A stretch of 64,000 nucleotides of DNA from Mesostigma viride. Lineage: Eukaryota; Streptophyta; Mesostigmatophyceae; Mesostigmatales; Mesostigmataceae. Both the position numbers and the translations under genes were made by a program. A model generated the notes under the pieces. The model had not been told where the DNA came from. It did no database searches and was given only the letters and a program-made list of their open reading frames with translations. How positions within the stretch are numbered: position 1 is the first letter of the stretch; every line of letters starts with the position of its first letter. Shown here piece after piece: positions 23,401 to 33,939 of the stretch. The DNA is taken from NCBI GenBank assembly GCA_009746045.1, contig RPFO01001048.1, forward strand, positions 154,001-218,000, in the 5' to 3' direction.

Positions 23401-24470
23401 AATAAACCCTAACTTAAGAATAGCTTCCGCTAGATCCCAATAGGCTAGGCCCACCGCGTGCCGCACGTGGCGCCAAGAAGTATCTGAAACAACTCATCAT
23501 TGTGTATTCCGCTGGAAACTGAAAGAGGAGCATTCAGTGCATTAGTCGTTTTAGGGTAGCATGGATTCCTTACCTCAGACCAACATGTAGTGCCAATAAC
23601 GCCAAGGTGATCCACCATGTGGATGCATGAAGATCTGCACCACATTGCCGCGTGACAAGGTATGAACATACCAACAAAGTTGCAGAGCAAGCCGTTCTCA
23701 GGAGGGCTATTACCCAACCATAAAGCCCCATGGCATAACGCTTCCATCTCGTGCAAAAGGACAACTATGACCTAGAAATTCAGAAAATATATTCTTAGTC
23801 TTTCCCTCTACTCCTTGCTTACCTGGGTTGATGGCGCGACAACTGAAAACTTCGCAGGCACCCGCGCGCGCTCTTGCACCGCCACATGCCCTACATGGAT
23901 AACCACCAACCAAACATGAAAAAAGGGTATAACTAGAAGGATTAAGGAAAGAGGAAATGCATTTAATTCATATAGTTAATATCGCCATGAAATTGTATGT
24001 TGAAGTAATAATGGGCCGAAATATGCACATCGGGAACACGTCCCATTAATGCACATGCGAAGCTAATGTCAGGACAACGCATCATTAACAAGGGGGGGTC
24101 CGCATGCGCAAGACGAAGCAAGTACAGTTAATATGATGTGCCATTTGGACAGAAACTGGAATAAGGGCTTAACGCCTTACCTAAGGCACAGACCCACACG
24201 ATGCCGCTGACCGCTAGAAAAATTGCGAGGATGGCCACCAGCACACCCTGTCTGGTGCTGGTCAAGCAGCAAAGGCAGGGCCGGGCCATGAAAGCTGGAG
24301 GTCACGAGCACTTTGTTGCAGTGGATGTAAACGACCCCCCTGTTTGGAGCACAAAAGGCGAGAAGCAAATTAAAAACGGAAAGCGCCAGTCATACACCGC
24401 GCAGCTCGCGAGAATTCCAGGAACCAGTTTTTGTGTGATATTCGCATTTAGATGTCGTGCATAACCATTC
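19818..24470 (-). CDS. Multi-exon membrane protein, seven-TM-receptor-like, carried by the transposon
   Basis: Phase-consistent minus-strand exons are: one ending at 24181 (TM1, [18 protein letters not shown]), 23823-23890, 23672-23771, 23574-23634 and one starting at 23511. They read through [37 protein letters not shown] and [20 protein letters not shown] Cys followed about a dozen residues later by W-W at the head of the third helix recalls cAMP-receptor/secretin-type GPCRs; a class C relation is also possible. Further likely exons lie at 22250-22450 and 21861-22170 (helices [17 protein letters not shown] and [19 protein letters not shown]). A downstream frame (21640 to about 20500) enters the APAAVPS repeats. 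No room exists before the right TIR for a large ectodomain. Links after 23511 are uncertain and a stop at 23445-23447 may end it early. Receptor identity is a guess from topology. Confidence 0.4.
19827..20385 (+). repeat. 8-bp tandem array (gggcagtc)n, ~70 copies
   Basis: Scattered single-base variants occur (ggacagtc, ggaagtc, ggcagttg, ggccgtc). The unit carries no stop in any frame, so long artificial ORFs cross it on both strands. Confidence 0.97.
20386..20470 (+). repeat. 4-bp tandem array (gtgc)n
   Basis: About 21 uninterrupted gtgc units directly joined to the 8-bp array. It reads THAR repeats on the minus strand and is open in all frames. Confidence 0.97.
20525..21233 (-). repeat. 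21-bp array encoding heptapeptide APAAVP(S/C), ~34 copies
   Basis: The plus-strand unit is ggcacggcagccggggcgga or the same with gcgca. Copy-to-copy changes concentrate at two positions (ggcacc/ggcacg/ggcaca and gga/gca). On the minus strand the frame reads APAAVPS or APAAVPC and joins in frame to unique sequence upstream, so it can be a coding tail. Confidence 0.93.
22850..22920 (+). repeat. 6-bp tandem array (ggtggc)n
   Basis: About 10 units, preceded by four ggcggagaaagt-like 12-bp units. It lies inside the transposon, in or beside an intron of the minus-strand gene. Confidence 0.93.
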
Positions 24471-24647
24471 CTTTATTATCGCACACACCAGTAAACAGTA
24501 CAAGGATTTGCGTCAACCCAGCTAAATGCCGAGGGTGCCACGGACGTGTATGCCAGCGAGCTCGAGTCTGGCGAGCAATCACTCAAACATGTCCACTGTC
24601 CCTAAGCCGAGCATCACCCTAACATGTCCGCCATTGCTACGTTTTAT

Positions 24648-24857
24648 CATCCTTGACTGCGCTTGTAGTCAACAAAGAAATTAGCCAAGTCCTACAGTAA
24701 TTGGCGCGGCAGGCCCTTTTTTCCCGCGTAACTCGTGTGCCGGTCCGGCGCGGCGTGGCCTGGGCAGGCGCGTCGGACTTAGTGCGGTGGTGTCCCGGAA
24801 CCCCGCACTCACCCCCGCACTAGAGTTTGTGTCATCAGAGCCAAATTATGCGCTTCC
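24648..24857 (-). repeat. Right terminal inverted repeat, 210 bp
   Basis: Exact reverse complement of 17099-17308, ending GCGCTTCC at 24857. Confidence 0.95.
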
Positions 24858-24866
24858 CCGGTACAG
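24858..24866 (+). repeat. Target-site duplication, right copy (CCGGTACAG)
   Basis: Matches 17090-17098 exactly. Confidence 0.85.
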
Positions 24867-25602
24867 GGAAAAAAAAATCGTGGCGCGATATTCGCGCATA
24901 AGCAGCCGCCTTACACGTGGCACTGCATCTTACTGACGAGTGCCATGCCATGGCAGGTGCTGTCGGCTGATTTTGCTCGATTGCCAACAGCTGCCACCAA
25001 AATGAATCGTGAAGCGGCGCCAACGACAGAACGACGGCCTACGACAGCGTGGGATTCAACTAACTACGGCACATCCATAATTGCACGGCCGGGACGGAAG
25101 TGTAAAACAAGTTCAAGCCTAATTATGGTACTTGGCCAAATTGATCACTGACCCTGCATTGACCAATGTTGTGGCATTTGTACTCAAGGCTGAGCTGGCA
25201 TGAGCGAACGAACGGCCAGACTTGGCCAGTGATGACTCAGGTTGCATTTGCGCGCGTGGCCGGCTGGCCGCCCTGTTGAACTAGCGTGCTTCCTCGTTGC
25301 CATCGCCTTCCGTAAGTTCCGATAATAACATCCGTGCCAGCAGGCGCACAGCGCAGCACCTGCCGAACGCTCCGGCTGGCAGTACGATGCACGATTCAGC
25401 AGTATGACGCCCGATATCGGCACTTAGCCCGTGGAAATTGTTTTCAAGAATTTGCCCCCATTCCTGCCCCATTTAGTATAATTGCCGCAAATTATGTCGT
25501 GTACACGATCAATTCACTGAGGCTAGACGCTGTCGACTGTAGGTTCCTCCGTGTGTACGTGCCGGTGCATTCGCGACGTCCCATCGAGTGAGTATCCTGA
25601 AA
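24867..25602 (+). promoter_or_regulatory. Upstream region of the DUF3067 gene
   Basis: No exon was recognised between the transposon edge and the inferred ATG at 25603. This is presumably the main part of the ancestral divergent promoter shared with the CGL160-like gene. No specific elements were identified. Confidence 0.4.
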
Positions 25603-28600
25603 ATGCAGGCCAATTTGTCCGTCTCGGCGGTTGTCATGCCAGCGGCTGCGAGCGCGTACGTGCCATGCTCCCTTCAAGCAACGAGGTCTTATTATCATTG
25701 CTCAATTCGCCGTTTGCATGTTGGGAGGCAGCAAGTGCTAGAGAATAGGACGCGAAGCCTAGGGGAACGCGCTGCCTTGCGGTGCGCATGCCCCCGTCAG
25801 GATCGGACCAGGGTTTCCTTCGTTACTCGCTCACAGGCAGGCGAGGGCAGTACCCAAGGCCATGGCGAGGAATCATCAGGCGACGTTGACGCGCCCGACG
25901 CATTGGTAAGTAGAAGAAAACTTTCTTGACAGTTCCTTTGCGGAATGTTATCTCTTATGCTGCACCTGGTTTGATGATACCGAATTTCTGCCATCCGTCC
26001 GTCCATTCTGCCGTCCCCAGGTGAATGGCAATGACGAGTTCGTGGCCACGCTGAACAACATGCTCTCCGTCGAGAATTCGTTCGATGGGCTGGCGTTAGC
26101 GACACTTATCCGGCAAAAGTGGGGGAAATCGTATGACGTTCGCTTCCAGAAACAAGTGCGTTGTGCCAATTGCGTAGCAGCATGCATGGTCAAATTTGGC
26201 CTTTCGTTAGGTTCCCAAGCTGTGCCAGACTTGTACATGGCCACATGCCCACCGTGTGCACACAGCCTGACCAGTCACCGTACATCCATGGGATGGGATG
26301 TGCACCCGAATTACGAATGACGCCGCTGTCACGATTTTTGTGACATTTCTGCCTCTGTGTGGTCACATTGATGGTGGTTGAAGCGGTTAGTGGCAAATTA
26401 ATGTGAAGGTGTGTGTGAGTGTGAGCGTGAGCGTGAGCGTGAGCGTGAGCGTGAGCGTGAGCGTGAGCGTGAGCGTGAGCGTGAGCGTGAGCGTGAGCGT
26501 GAGCGTGAGCGTGAGCGTGAGCGTGAGCGTGAGCGTGAGCGTGAGCGTGAGCGTGAGCGTGAGCGTGAGCGTGAGCGTGAGCGTGAGCGTGAGCGTGAGC
26601 GTGAGCGTGTGTGAGCGTGTGTGAGCGTGAGCGTGTGTGGGCGTGAGCGTGTGTGAGCGTGAGCGTGTGTGAGCGTGAGCGTGTGTGAGCGTGAGCGTGT
26701 GTGAGCGTGTGTGAGCGTGTGCGAGCGTGTGCGAGCGTGTGCGAGCGTGTGCGAGCGTGTGCGAGCGTGTGCGAGCGTGTGCGAGCGTGTGCGAGCGTGT
26801 GCGAGCGTGTGCGAGCGTGTGCGAGCGTGTGCGAGCGTGTGTGAGCGTGTGTGAGCGTGTGTGAGCGTGTGTGAGCGTGTGTGAGCGTGTGTGAGCGTGT
26901 GTGAGCGTGTGTGAGCGTGTGTGAGCGTGTGTGAGCGTGTGTGAGCGTGTGTGAGCGTGTGTGAGCGTGTGTGAGCGTGTGTGAGCGTGTGTGAGCGTGT
27001 GTGAGCGTGTGTGAGCGTGTGTGAGCGTGTGTGAGCGTGTGTGTGTGTGTGTGTGAACTAAAACACCCACGCACAAGGTTTTGCTTCAACCCCCTGTGTT
27101 GCATTACATGGCCATCTCTGCACGGCACGCTCTTGCCTGAAGTGTGCAGGGCCAGACGGCTGCCTGCACAGAACGCCTGGCCTTCTTTATTTTCGTGCAT
27201 TGTGGACCAATCACTCTTTGACGAGCCCATGCATCTTATAAGTAACGAATTTGCTTGTAATGTGCCGTCAAAGCGCATGCATCTTTTTAGTATTGCTTTG
27301 GTTTGTAGCTCGCCCTGTGGCTTGCTCTCCTTTAACCCCATGTGCTTGCAGACAGCTTCCCTCGGCTCCCGTCTGCTTCTCTCCTGTATCCATTAATGCC
27401 TGCCCTTGTCTATGCTGGCCGGCCCCACCTTTGTTCCTGCCGGTGCCATGCATCACCAGTCTTATGCTGCCCGCCATGCTGCTGACCCACCGTGGGCATG
27501 GACATGCCTTGCCTCGTTGCCTGCTCCAGACGTTCCTCGGGAAAGAGATTTGGGTGTTGAACGTGATGTGGAAGTTCGTCGAACAGGTACACGGACCTGG
27601 ATGCCCATTTGTTTCCGATGCGTACAAGCAAGCGGTGACATATACACCAAACTCTCGTTTAAGTACCCGCGGCTCTGGAAGGGGTGCGAACCTCAGAGGA
27701 CTGACCCTAAATTAATTCTTAGAGGATCTAAGTAGGGAATCGAGGACCTCAGGGACCAGTATAGAGGCCTCCCAGCCACCTTACGGCTGGCAGTGACCTC
27801 CCAGCCATTGTGGGCATCTCAGGTGTGAGCATTTTTGTGGTTGCTTCCAGTGTACATAGTACTTAGTGTAGACGAGTTTTTACTGTAAGATAGAAAATTT
27901 TCTCCCTCCCCCAAAATGCCACAAATGCGCACATAAGCTCAAGGAAGAATCTTTGATGGAATGCCTACTCTTTCCTGTTGTATAATTTCATATGCGTGGT
28001 TTATTTTTTATGCGTGGTTTTGAAAGGTGCGCCGCAATAGTTCTCGCAATAATGGCCACTGGGATGGTGTCGCCCTCAATCCACCCCTTCCCTCCCCCCA
28101 ACAGCTGACCTCCCTAAGTGTTGCCTTTGCTGGCCATCCTTAATGTTTTGTTTCAAATAGGAAAGCTGGTCAGCAAGGATGCTGTTGAGTTCGTGCTTCG
28201 TGTCAAGGGAATGCTATCTAGCGGCCATGGCGTTGCAGGGGCGCTTGCGGACTGTCAGACTGCAAGTAGAACTGTGCTAGTAGACTGTGCTAGTAGAAAC
28301 AAGAGTATGCAGTGAGCGGTAGTTTCTGCTCTGCCTGTACACTCTTTTTCTGTTCGACTGTCTTGTAGTGGGCCCTCCTGATAAGCAACTCCCTATCTGG
28401 GCAGGATGAACACGGGGCATAGTTGGACGACACGTGCTTTTAGAGAAGGGGGGGGGGATACCATGTTGTAACACCCGCACCTGAAAGAGAACTTGTGCTC
28501 TTGTCGCCTGATGGTCTGCATCATGGCCATGCCCATGCGGCGCAGAGCTCGTTCCCCATGACGGAGGAGCGCTACCTGGAGCACCTGCAGGCGACCGTCG

Positions 28601-29216
28601 ACGTCCTGAGGGACATGGGCGCTATTTCTCTCGTCCGCAACGCGCTGCTGGCCACCACAGAGAAGCCCCGCGTCGGCAAGGTGCGGGCGACCTCTGTGTA
28701 CCAGAGATTGGTCCTCAGGGAGCTTCGAATGCCCCGATGTGATGTGGAAGTTACCATCTGTTAATGTTGGTGATGATGTGTGTGTTATGTTGTCTGTGGT
28801 GGTGAATGTCGAAGGGTGAGTATCTGGACCAAGCCTTCAGAACGCGTACTTGAGGTTCTGTTGATGTAGAGAGATTTTGTTGCGGTAGGTGGTAGCTTCA
28901 GTATGAGTATTGGGAGAGTTCCAGGTTGTCGCGTCGGCTAGTGGTTTTCATCGCTGCAGCTGAGTCAGCCTCTTCATTGTATTGGTTCCAATCACCCTAC
29001 TGCGTTATGTTCACGAGCCCTGTATTGGAAGAAGCTAATGATGTGATTTTGTGTCGTGGCTGCCTATGATGTTGATTTTGTACTACTATTTGTTGTTTTC
29101 CTGCTAATTGTGGCTTGTTGCTTTTACTCCACTGCCCCAATGTGTGTTCTTTGTGGGTCCATAATTTGTGGGGCTTGCAGGCTGTCAGCATTCAAATCGC
29201 CGTAACTGATGTCTGA
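25603..29216 (+). CDS. DUF3067 plastid protein, complete five-exon gene
   Basis: Exons are 25603-25905, 26021-26155, 27530-27586, 28546-28680 and 29181-29216 (stop TGA), every junction phase 0 and GT-AG, giving 221 residues. Residues 1 to about 85 are rich in Ala, Ser and Arg with few acids and look like a plastid transit peptide. The DUF3067 signature then appears across exon joins: KWGKSYDVRFQKQ, TFLGKEIWVLNVMWKFVEQ, SSFPMTEERYLEHLQATVD, and TTEKPRVGK-AVSI. DUF3067 occurs in cyanobacteria, algae and plants; its biochemical role is not established to my knowledge. The third exon is only 57 bp. The gene is divergent from the CGL160-like gene across the transposon. ATG 25603 is chosen as the only in-frame ATG at the start of the transit-like segment. 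Confidence 0.88.
26403..27053 (+). repeat. 650-bp (gagcgt)n to (gtgtgagc)n array in DUF3067 intron 2
   Basis: The array has four parts. It starts as about 33 copies of gagcgt. A mixed zone follows, then gtgcgagc units, then about 25 gtgtgagc units ending in (gt)n. The stepwise change of unit suggests successive expansions from point-mutated founders. It is stop-free in several frames, which creates spurious ORFs. Confidence 0.96.
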
Positions 29217-29709
29217 AGCTGAATCGATGGATGTTTGCGGGCTGGGCAGCAGTTGAATTTTTTTTCGCCAGCTTCTGTTTTGATCCATGTACATAGGTTT
29301 CCAGCTGATAACAGTGTCATGCCTAGTGCATCTGACGCAGTTGTATTTCTTGCGCAGCAGACAAATTCAGTCGGCATGGGCTATGTTCTACAACAGGGCC
29401 TTGCTGTAAAATTACAGAAATCCAACACCAAAGGTTACCAATGTGTGACTTTTCCATTTCTGATCTTTTTCTGGAGGCTCAATTTTGCCTTGAGGTATTG
29501 CTGTTGCAAATGTAGGGTAGCTATAGCAAATGGTCCTTTTTGCTTTCTGGGGCCGGAGGCCTCACGATTCGGGAGTCCGAATAAACTAGTAGCCTATAAA
29601 CATGGGCCTTGGTCTACTCGCATGACTCTGCTGTAAATTTTAATTGTAATGCTTGAAATATTTTGGCAGTTCATTCCCCATTTTTGTGACATATATCACT
29701 GTCTCTTTG
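29217..29709. other. 3' flank of the DUF3067 gene
   Basis: An open frame at 29235-29636 has no recognisable motif and is probably untranslated 3' sequence. Confidence 0.4.
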
Positions 29710-29810
29710 ATTCTCCCGATTTCTGGCCTGCGCTGGTTGTTTCCTTGACATAGTTGATGCGTCCAGGGATATCAAGGAGGCAACCAGCGCAGGCCAGAAA
29801 TCGGGAGAAT
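29710..29810. repeat. Inverted repeat with ~39-bp arms (LINE-related unit)
   Basis: The left arm (29710-29748, attctcccgatttctggcct...) is the near-exact reverse complement of the right arm (29771-29810). The right-arm sequence plus about 55 bp downstream recurs at 30219-30305, and the left-arm sequence at 60680-60722. This is therefore two opposed copies of one dispersed repeat. Confidence 0.88.
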
Positions 29811-30218
29811 CCGGACCATGGTAGCTCGAGCCTGCCGTTATCTTGTCCGCGTGTTCGAGTCGTTCAGGATGATGAATATGAATGGTTATCGAAATGTGTA
29901 GCCTTGTGCATTGAAATTATGGCTGGCTTACGTGTAGAGCGACTAGATTACCTAGACGGTGGGGCCGGAAACAGCTCGCTTGATCAGCTAGGCGTGTGTT
30001 TCGAGCCTAACTGGCCGGGAGTGTCTAGGGGTAAGCTCCATTGCTGCGATCGCTCTCCCACCATTTACGAGGAAATACCGGCAAATGGGGAACCACTGAA
30101 AAGGTCTAGCTAGTCAGTCATTACGTTAGCCATGCCATGATTCCAAACATCCAAGAACTGCACACGGTGCAAAGGCAAAAATCCGGGATATAGTCAGGGA
30201 TATAATCAGGGATATCAA

Positions 30219-30305
30219 GGAGACAACCAGCGCAGGCCAGAAATCGGGAGAAACCGGACCATGGTAGCTCGGGCCTGCCGTTATCTTGTCCGCGTGTTTG
30301 AGTCG
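30219..30305 (+). repeat. Second copy of the dispersed ccagcgcaggccagaaatcg unit
   Basis: Over 80 bp it matches 29783-29867, including gctcg(a/g)gcctgccgttatct. It probably comes from the 5' region of the local LINE family, because a short atagttgtctcact motif follows, as at 35918. Confidence 0.75.
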
Positions 30306-30479
30306 TCTCGCGTGTCGAGGGATATAGTTGTCTCACTTCATAGTTGATCGTTGTCGATCGTAAGATGTCGATGGCATGTGCCGATCTCATCTTCCATTAG
30401 ATCGATCTCATCTTCCCTGAGTGTGCACGTACAGCGGGTGCCCAGGGGGGCAGAGACCTCCCCCGTCCCTCAGGTACAG

Positions 30480-30845
30480 TAGACACATCTCATGACCCCT
30501 CACAGTTGCTGGCCGAGCTAGTGGTCCCAGCTAGCCCAGTAAATGAACGTACTGCATTCACTCGATCCCTCTCTCTTGCTTGGACTGCTATGCAGAACAA
30601 GAAGAGGTGGAAGACGATTGTCCAGGCCCACACGCCCGCCCCTGTGGGCAAGCCCCCCCCCCCCCAAGAGGAAGGGGCGCTTTGCTGAGTAAAGTAGTTA
30701 GGGTTAGGGTTTTCTAGATAATATTAGCTTAGAGTTAGACTAGTTCGGTTTCGCGGCTTCGCCCACCTCCATCCATCCAGCAAGGGAATATATGTGCTAC
30801 ATGATCTCCGAACGGAGTCATGTTATAATTAAATTTCCTCACGTG
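30480..30845 (+). mobile_element. LINE ORF2 C-terminus and 3' tail fragment
   Basis: It resembles 9130-9430. It contains the frame around LLAELVVPASPVNERTAF, the segment cctgtgggcaagccccc with a C run, and the tail gtagttagggttagggtttt through acatgatctccgaacggag. It ends beside the palindrome cacgtgacgcagtcacgtg at 30842. Confidence 0.85.
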
Positions 30846-30884
30846 ACGCAGTCACGTGTCTATTCATTAATTAATGGCCCCTCC

Positions 30885-31110
30885 ACAGGGCTGCGACCTG
30901 CTCAGCCTGGCAGGCACGTACCTTAGGTCACGGGGGACGGGCCCAGCAATGCTAGACGCCGCAAGGCACGCACTTTCAAGGAACAGCTAGTCGAGGACAT
31001 GCAGGGGGCCTAGGGGCCTCTCCGTGATTTGGAAAAAGACTATGGACAAGGCCAATTAGTGGGCTCAGGTTATGAAGTGAGACAACTATGCATGGGCGCA
31101 TGGTATAATA
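30885..31110 (+). mobile_element. LINE ORF2 fragment
   Basis: It matches the 34965-35170 segment of the next LINE copy (gggcccagcaatgctagacg, cttggaacagctagtcgagg-type sequence) with several stops. A short reverse-oriented LINE 5'-end motif (agtgagacaactatgcatgg) follows at 31076. Confidence 0.75.
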
Positions 31111-31114
31111 GAGG

Positions 31115-33545
31115 ACAATGACCCCGCCTAGCTCCGCGACATCGACCAGCGCCTCCAGGACAACGCCATCGCCATTAAGTGCCTGCAAAACAGCGCAGGC
31201 CTCACCGCCCAGGCAGTGAGGGACATTGCCGCCAAGCCAGCCCCGGCCCGCTGGCCCGGCTGGCGATGCCCCTGGAGCCCATCCAGACCTGGGCGCGGAC
31301 ATGCTCAAGCACCACACCACCTCCCGACCACCTCCGCCGTCGCAGCGGCAGCTCCAGCAGCAGACGCTCGACCTCCGGGAGGAGGCCGAGCTCGCCAAGC
31401 GCAGCCTTAACGTCATCGTCAAGAACTTCGACCTGGTAGAAGGTGAGAATTCCGGACGCTCGAGAAGCTTTGAGAGCAAAATCCTTGGTCGCATGGGCCT
31501 CCGGCCTTAATTGGTGAGATCAAGCTGGTCGCCCACCGCCTTCCCCGCGCGCGGGGTGAGGCAGGGGCGCCTCCGCTTCTTCTCATCTTTGACAGACCGG
31601 CGGACAAGATTTCGTTTCTCAGACGCCGCAAGCGGCTCGACCGTGTTGGCAAATACGTGCGTATTGTCAAAATAAAAACGGCAATACGCGTTTTTTTGGC
31701 CCCGACGTATTATACGCGTATTTTGTCAGTAATACGTTTTTTGGACTTTAAAATTTTCGAGGTTCGAGCTGGGGCAGCGCTTGGCGCCAGGCCAACCGGA
31801 CCGTGGTGCAGCGCCTACCTTCACCAAGATTTTCTACTATGAACTAGGCTTTTCGCAAGTCCAGTAATGACTTGGCAGTTGGCAAGCTAGCTGAAATTAC
31901 ACGGAGAGAGTGCCAGCACGATGAAAATGCTGTGCTGGGAACGTGGTACATAACACAGCCTGTATCATTAATAATATTGCGTGGCGGTGTGCCATTGGAT
32001 TTTGCGCTAAGGGCAAACGTGTTTTTGCAGCCATGCCAGAAAAAGGGCCAGTCTGGCCCTTTTTCTACTCATTTTTTGCTCTGAGCATAAAGTTGAAGCG
32101 AAAAAAACTGTCTTAGTGAAGGATGCTCTGCAGGGAAAACGGTTTAGCAGCTGAAGTTTAGCTGCTCATTTTGCGGCTACAATTTTACCAGTGGCGATGG
32201 CAAGCAGATTAGTGCGACCCGGATGCGCGCACAGTTTTGCGGGCATCGCAGGGCAGGGCATGCATAGATCATTGCTTGTCTTGACGAAAAGATTGGGCAG
32301 AAACGGAGGTTAGAATTCCAGGAGTTGTGGAGCAAGAAGGCCGGGCTGAAGGCGACTTAGGCGAGGAAGCAGCAGCACCTTAGCTTCAGGACGTACAATG
32401 GCGGAGAGCGGCCACGGCCTTGCTTCGGGGTCGGCAGGTGTATATGTTGTCTAGTTATTGTTGATTTATGGAATGCATGCCAATCGTGGAGCTGTTTATG
32501 TGGTTGTTAAAATAATTATTCATTCATGAGTCATTTTTACATAGTCGATGATAGATTGTCGTCATCATTCATATGGTGGTAATGGTCGTCAGTGTGTTCT
32601 GCACCTAATTGCCATGAGTGATATCCATGCATATAACTATGCCCCTCAGTAAGGCCTTAACCCTAAAGGCCCATTCATAACCATGCTGCACTGTCACTGC
32701 CAGGTATTCTGGTGACGTATTAGAACAGCTGCCAGGCTCCACGTATATACTCTTATTTTGGAGGCCGGCGTATTTGACGTAGCGACGTACTGGCCAACCT
32801 GGCGGCTCGAGAAGCTAGACTCACTACACTCCTGGACGACGACTTGACCCTGGCGCAGCAACAACGGCGACGGGAGCTGTGGCCGACCTACCTCCAGCTC
32901 CGGCAGACCGCGCGGCGGGGAAGCCGGTGTACTGGAAGGGGGCGGCCATCTACTACGCCGGCCACAAGCTAGCCCTGGCAAGCTCGACCCCCGCAGCCCC
33001 ATGCCAGCACCTCCAGACACCCCAGCTTAGAAGAATACAGCAGTACACTGAGTAGTGTAGAATAGTAAGGCCCAGCAGCCACCTTGGCCTTGTACATGTA
33101 CGCGCCTATTTTGGGCCCTCTTCTACCAGCTGATGACTTAGCATTATTTAGCCATGCCACATGTATGTTGTGTGCCTATGATGTGCCACACACCAGATGA
33201 TGCCAAGCTTTATTTTGTTATGCATGCTGTGCCCATGCAGAGAGCTACTCTCTGCTGAGAAGCCATGCCCTAGCCATTGTTTAGCCAATGATGATGATCT
33301 TCCCCCCTCTGTCGGCGCCCCGTAGTCGGCGCCGGGGTGTCTGAATATACATAGTGGTGTGTAGGTGCACTTGTGCATGCACCCAGAGCAGCTGCTAGCG
33401 TAGTTTACACCCTACCCAAGGTTGCAGGAAGTAGCCAAGAGTGTATTAAAAGCCATATCAAGGAGACAACCAGCCATATGCCCCTTCTCAGGGCTATGTG
33501 CTACATTTACTCCCTGAACGGAGTTATAGTTACAATTCAATTCAA
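31115..33545 (+). mobile_element. LINE ORF1-type remnant with its own 3' tail, split by ~1.1 kb
   Basis: Decayed ORF1 pieces read LRDIDQRLQDNAIAIKCLQ (31131 on), EEAELAKRSLNVIVKNFDL, and IKLVAHRLPRARGEAGAPP to FLRRRKRLD (31519-31640). Coding resumes near 32830 with LDDDLTLAQQQRRRELWPT and GKPVYWKGAAIYYAGHKLA. This order matches RNA-binding ORF1 proteins of plant and algal L1-type LINEs. The 31645-32790 interval looks inserted and has tacgcgtatt palindromes. A tail follows at 33240-33545 (agaagccatgccctagccat to ctgaacggagttatagttac) that recurs at 47690-47950 and 60240-60385. Confidence 0.7.
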
Positions 33546-33939
33546 TTCACCTGTGGGGACTGGAAGCCGCCCGGCGGGCCGCGTCATGTTTGCAAGCGCG
33601 GGAAGCCGCCGGCATGCGGCTAGGCGGCAAGACCCCTACTAGGCGCCGGGGTATGGTGGCTGGCTCTGGATAAACTGAAATCCGCTAGACCAGTATGACA
33701 GGATTGTGTGAACTACAACTAGATAGACGGATAGACCCGCGGTAGGGCGTAGGATTGTCGGTTCACCCACTGAGAGTCCCCATATCCATCCGGCATGATG
33801 ATCCGGCATCCGGCATGATAGTCCGGTCCATCCGCCACTTCTATACATCCGCTCTTCGCTACTAGCTCGCCGCCTGAGTCGTGGAAGAACTGCATGCACC
33901 GCCTCCAGCCTGGTGAGTCCCCTCTGCACCTAGAATTTT

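Larger units (their letters stand above)
17099..24857. mobile_element. 7.76-kb TIR DNA transposon (Mutator-like by TIR length and 9-bp TSD)
   Basis: The ends are exact inverted copies: 17099-17308 and 24648-24857, 210 bp each, beginning GGAAGCGCATAATTTGG. I compared them segment by segment and found no mismatch. Flanking CCGGTACAG copies give a clean 9-bp target duplication. Long TIRs plus a 9-bp TSD are the hallmark of Mutator-like elements; no transposase was recognised inside, so the superfamily is inferred. The interior holds a minus-strand multi-exon membrane-protein gene and about 1.4 kb of stacked tandem repeats. The part at 17309-19800 shows no recognisable gene. TIR identity points to recent mobility. 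Confidence 0.85.

Noticed and set aside
17099-24857. Polinton/Maverick or giant-virus-derived element
   Set aside because: Length, 9-bp rather than 6-bp duplication and absence of polymerase, integrase or capsid genes do not fit.
26190-27341. Minus-strand His/Thr/Arg repeat frame of 383 residues
   Set aside because: Lies over the (gtgtgagc) array inside a well supported plus-strand intron.
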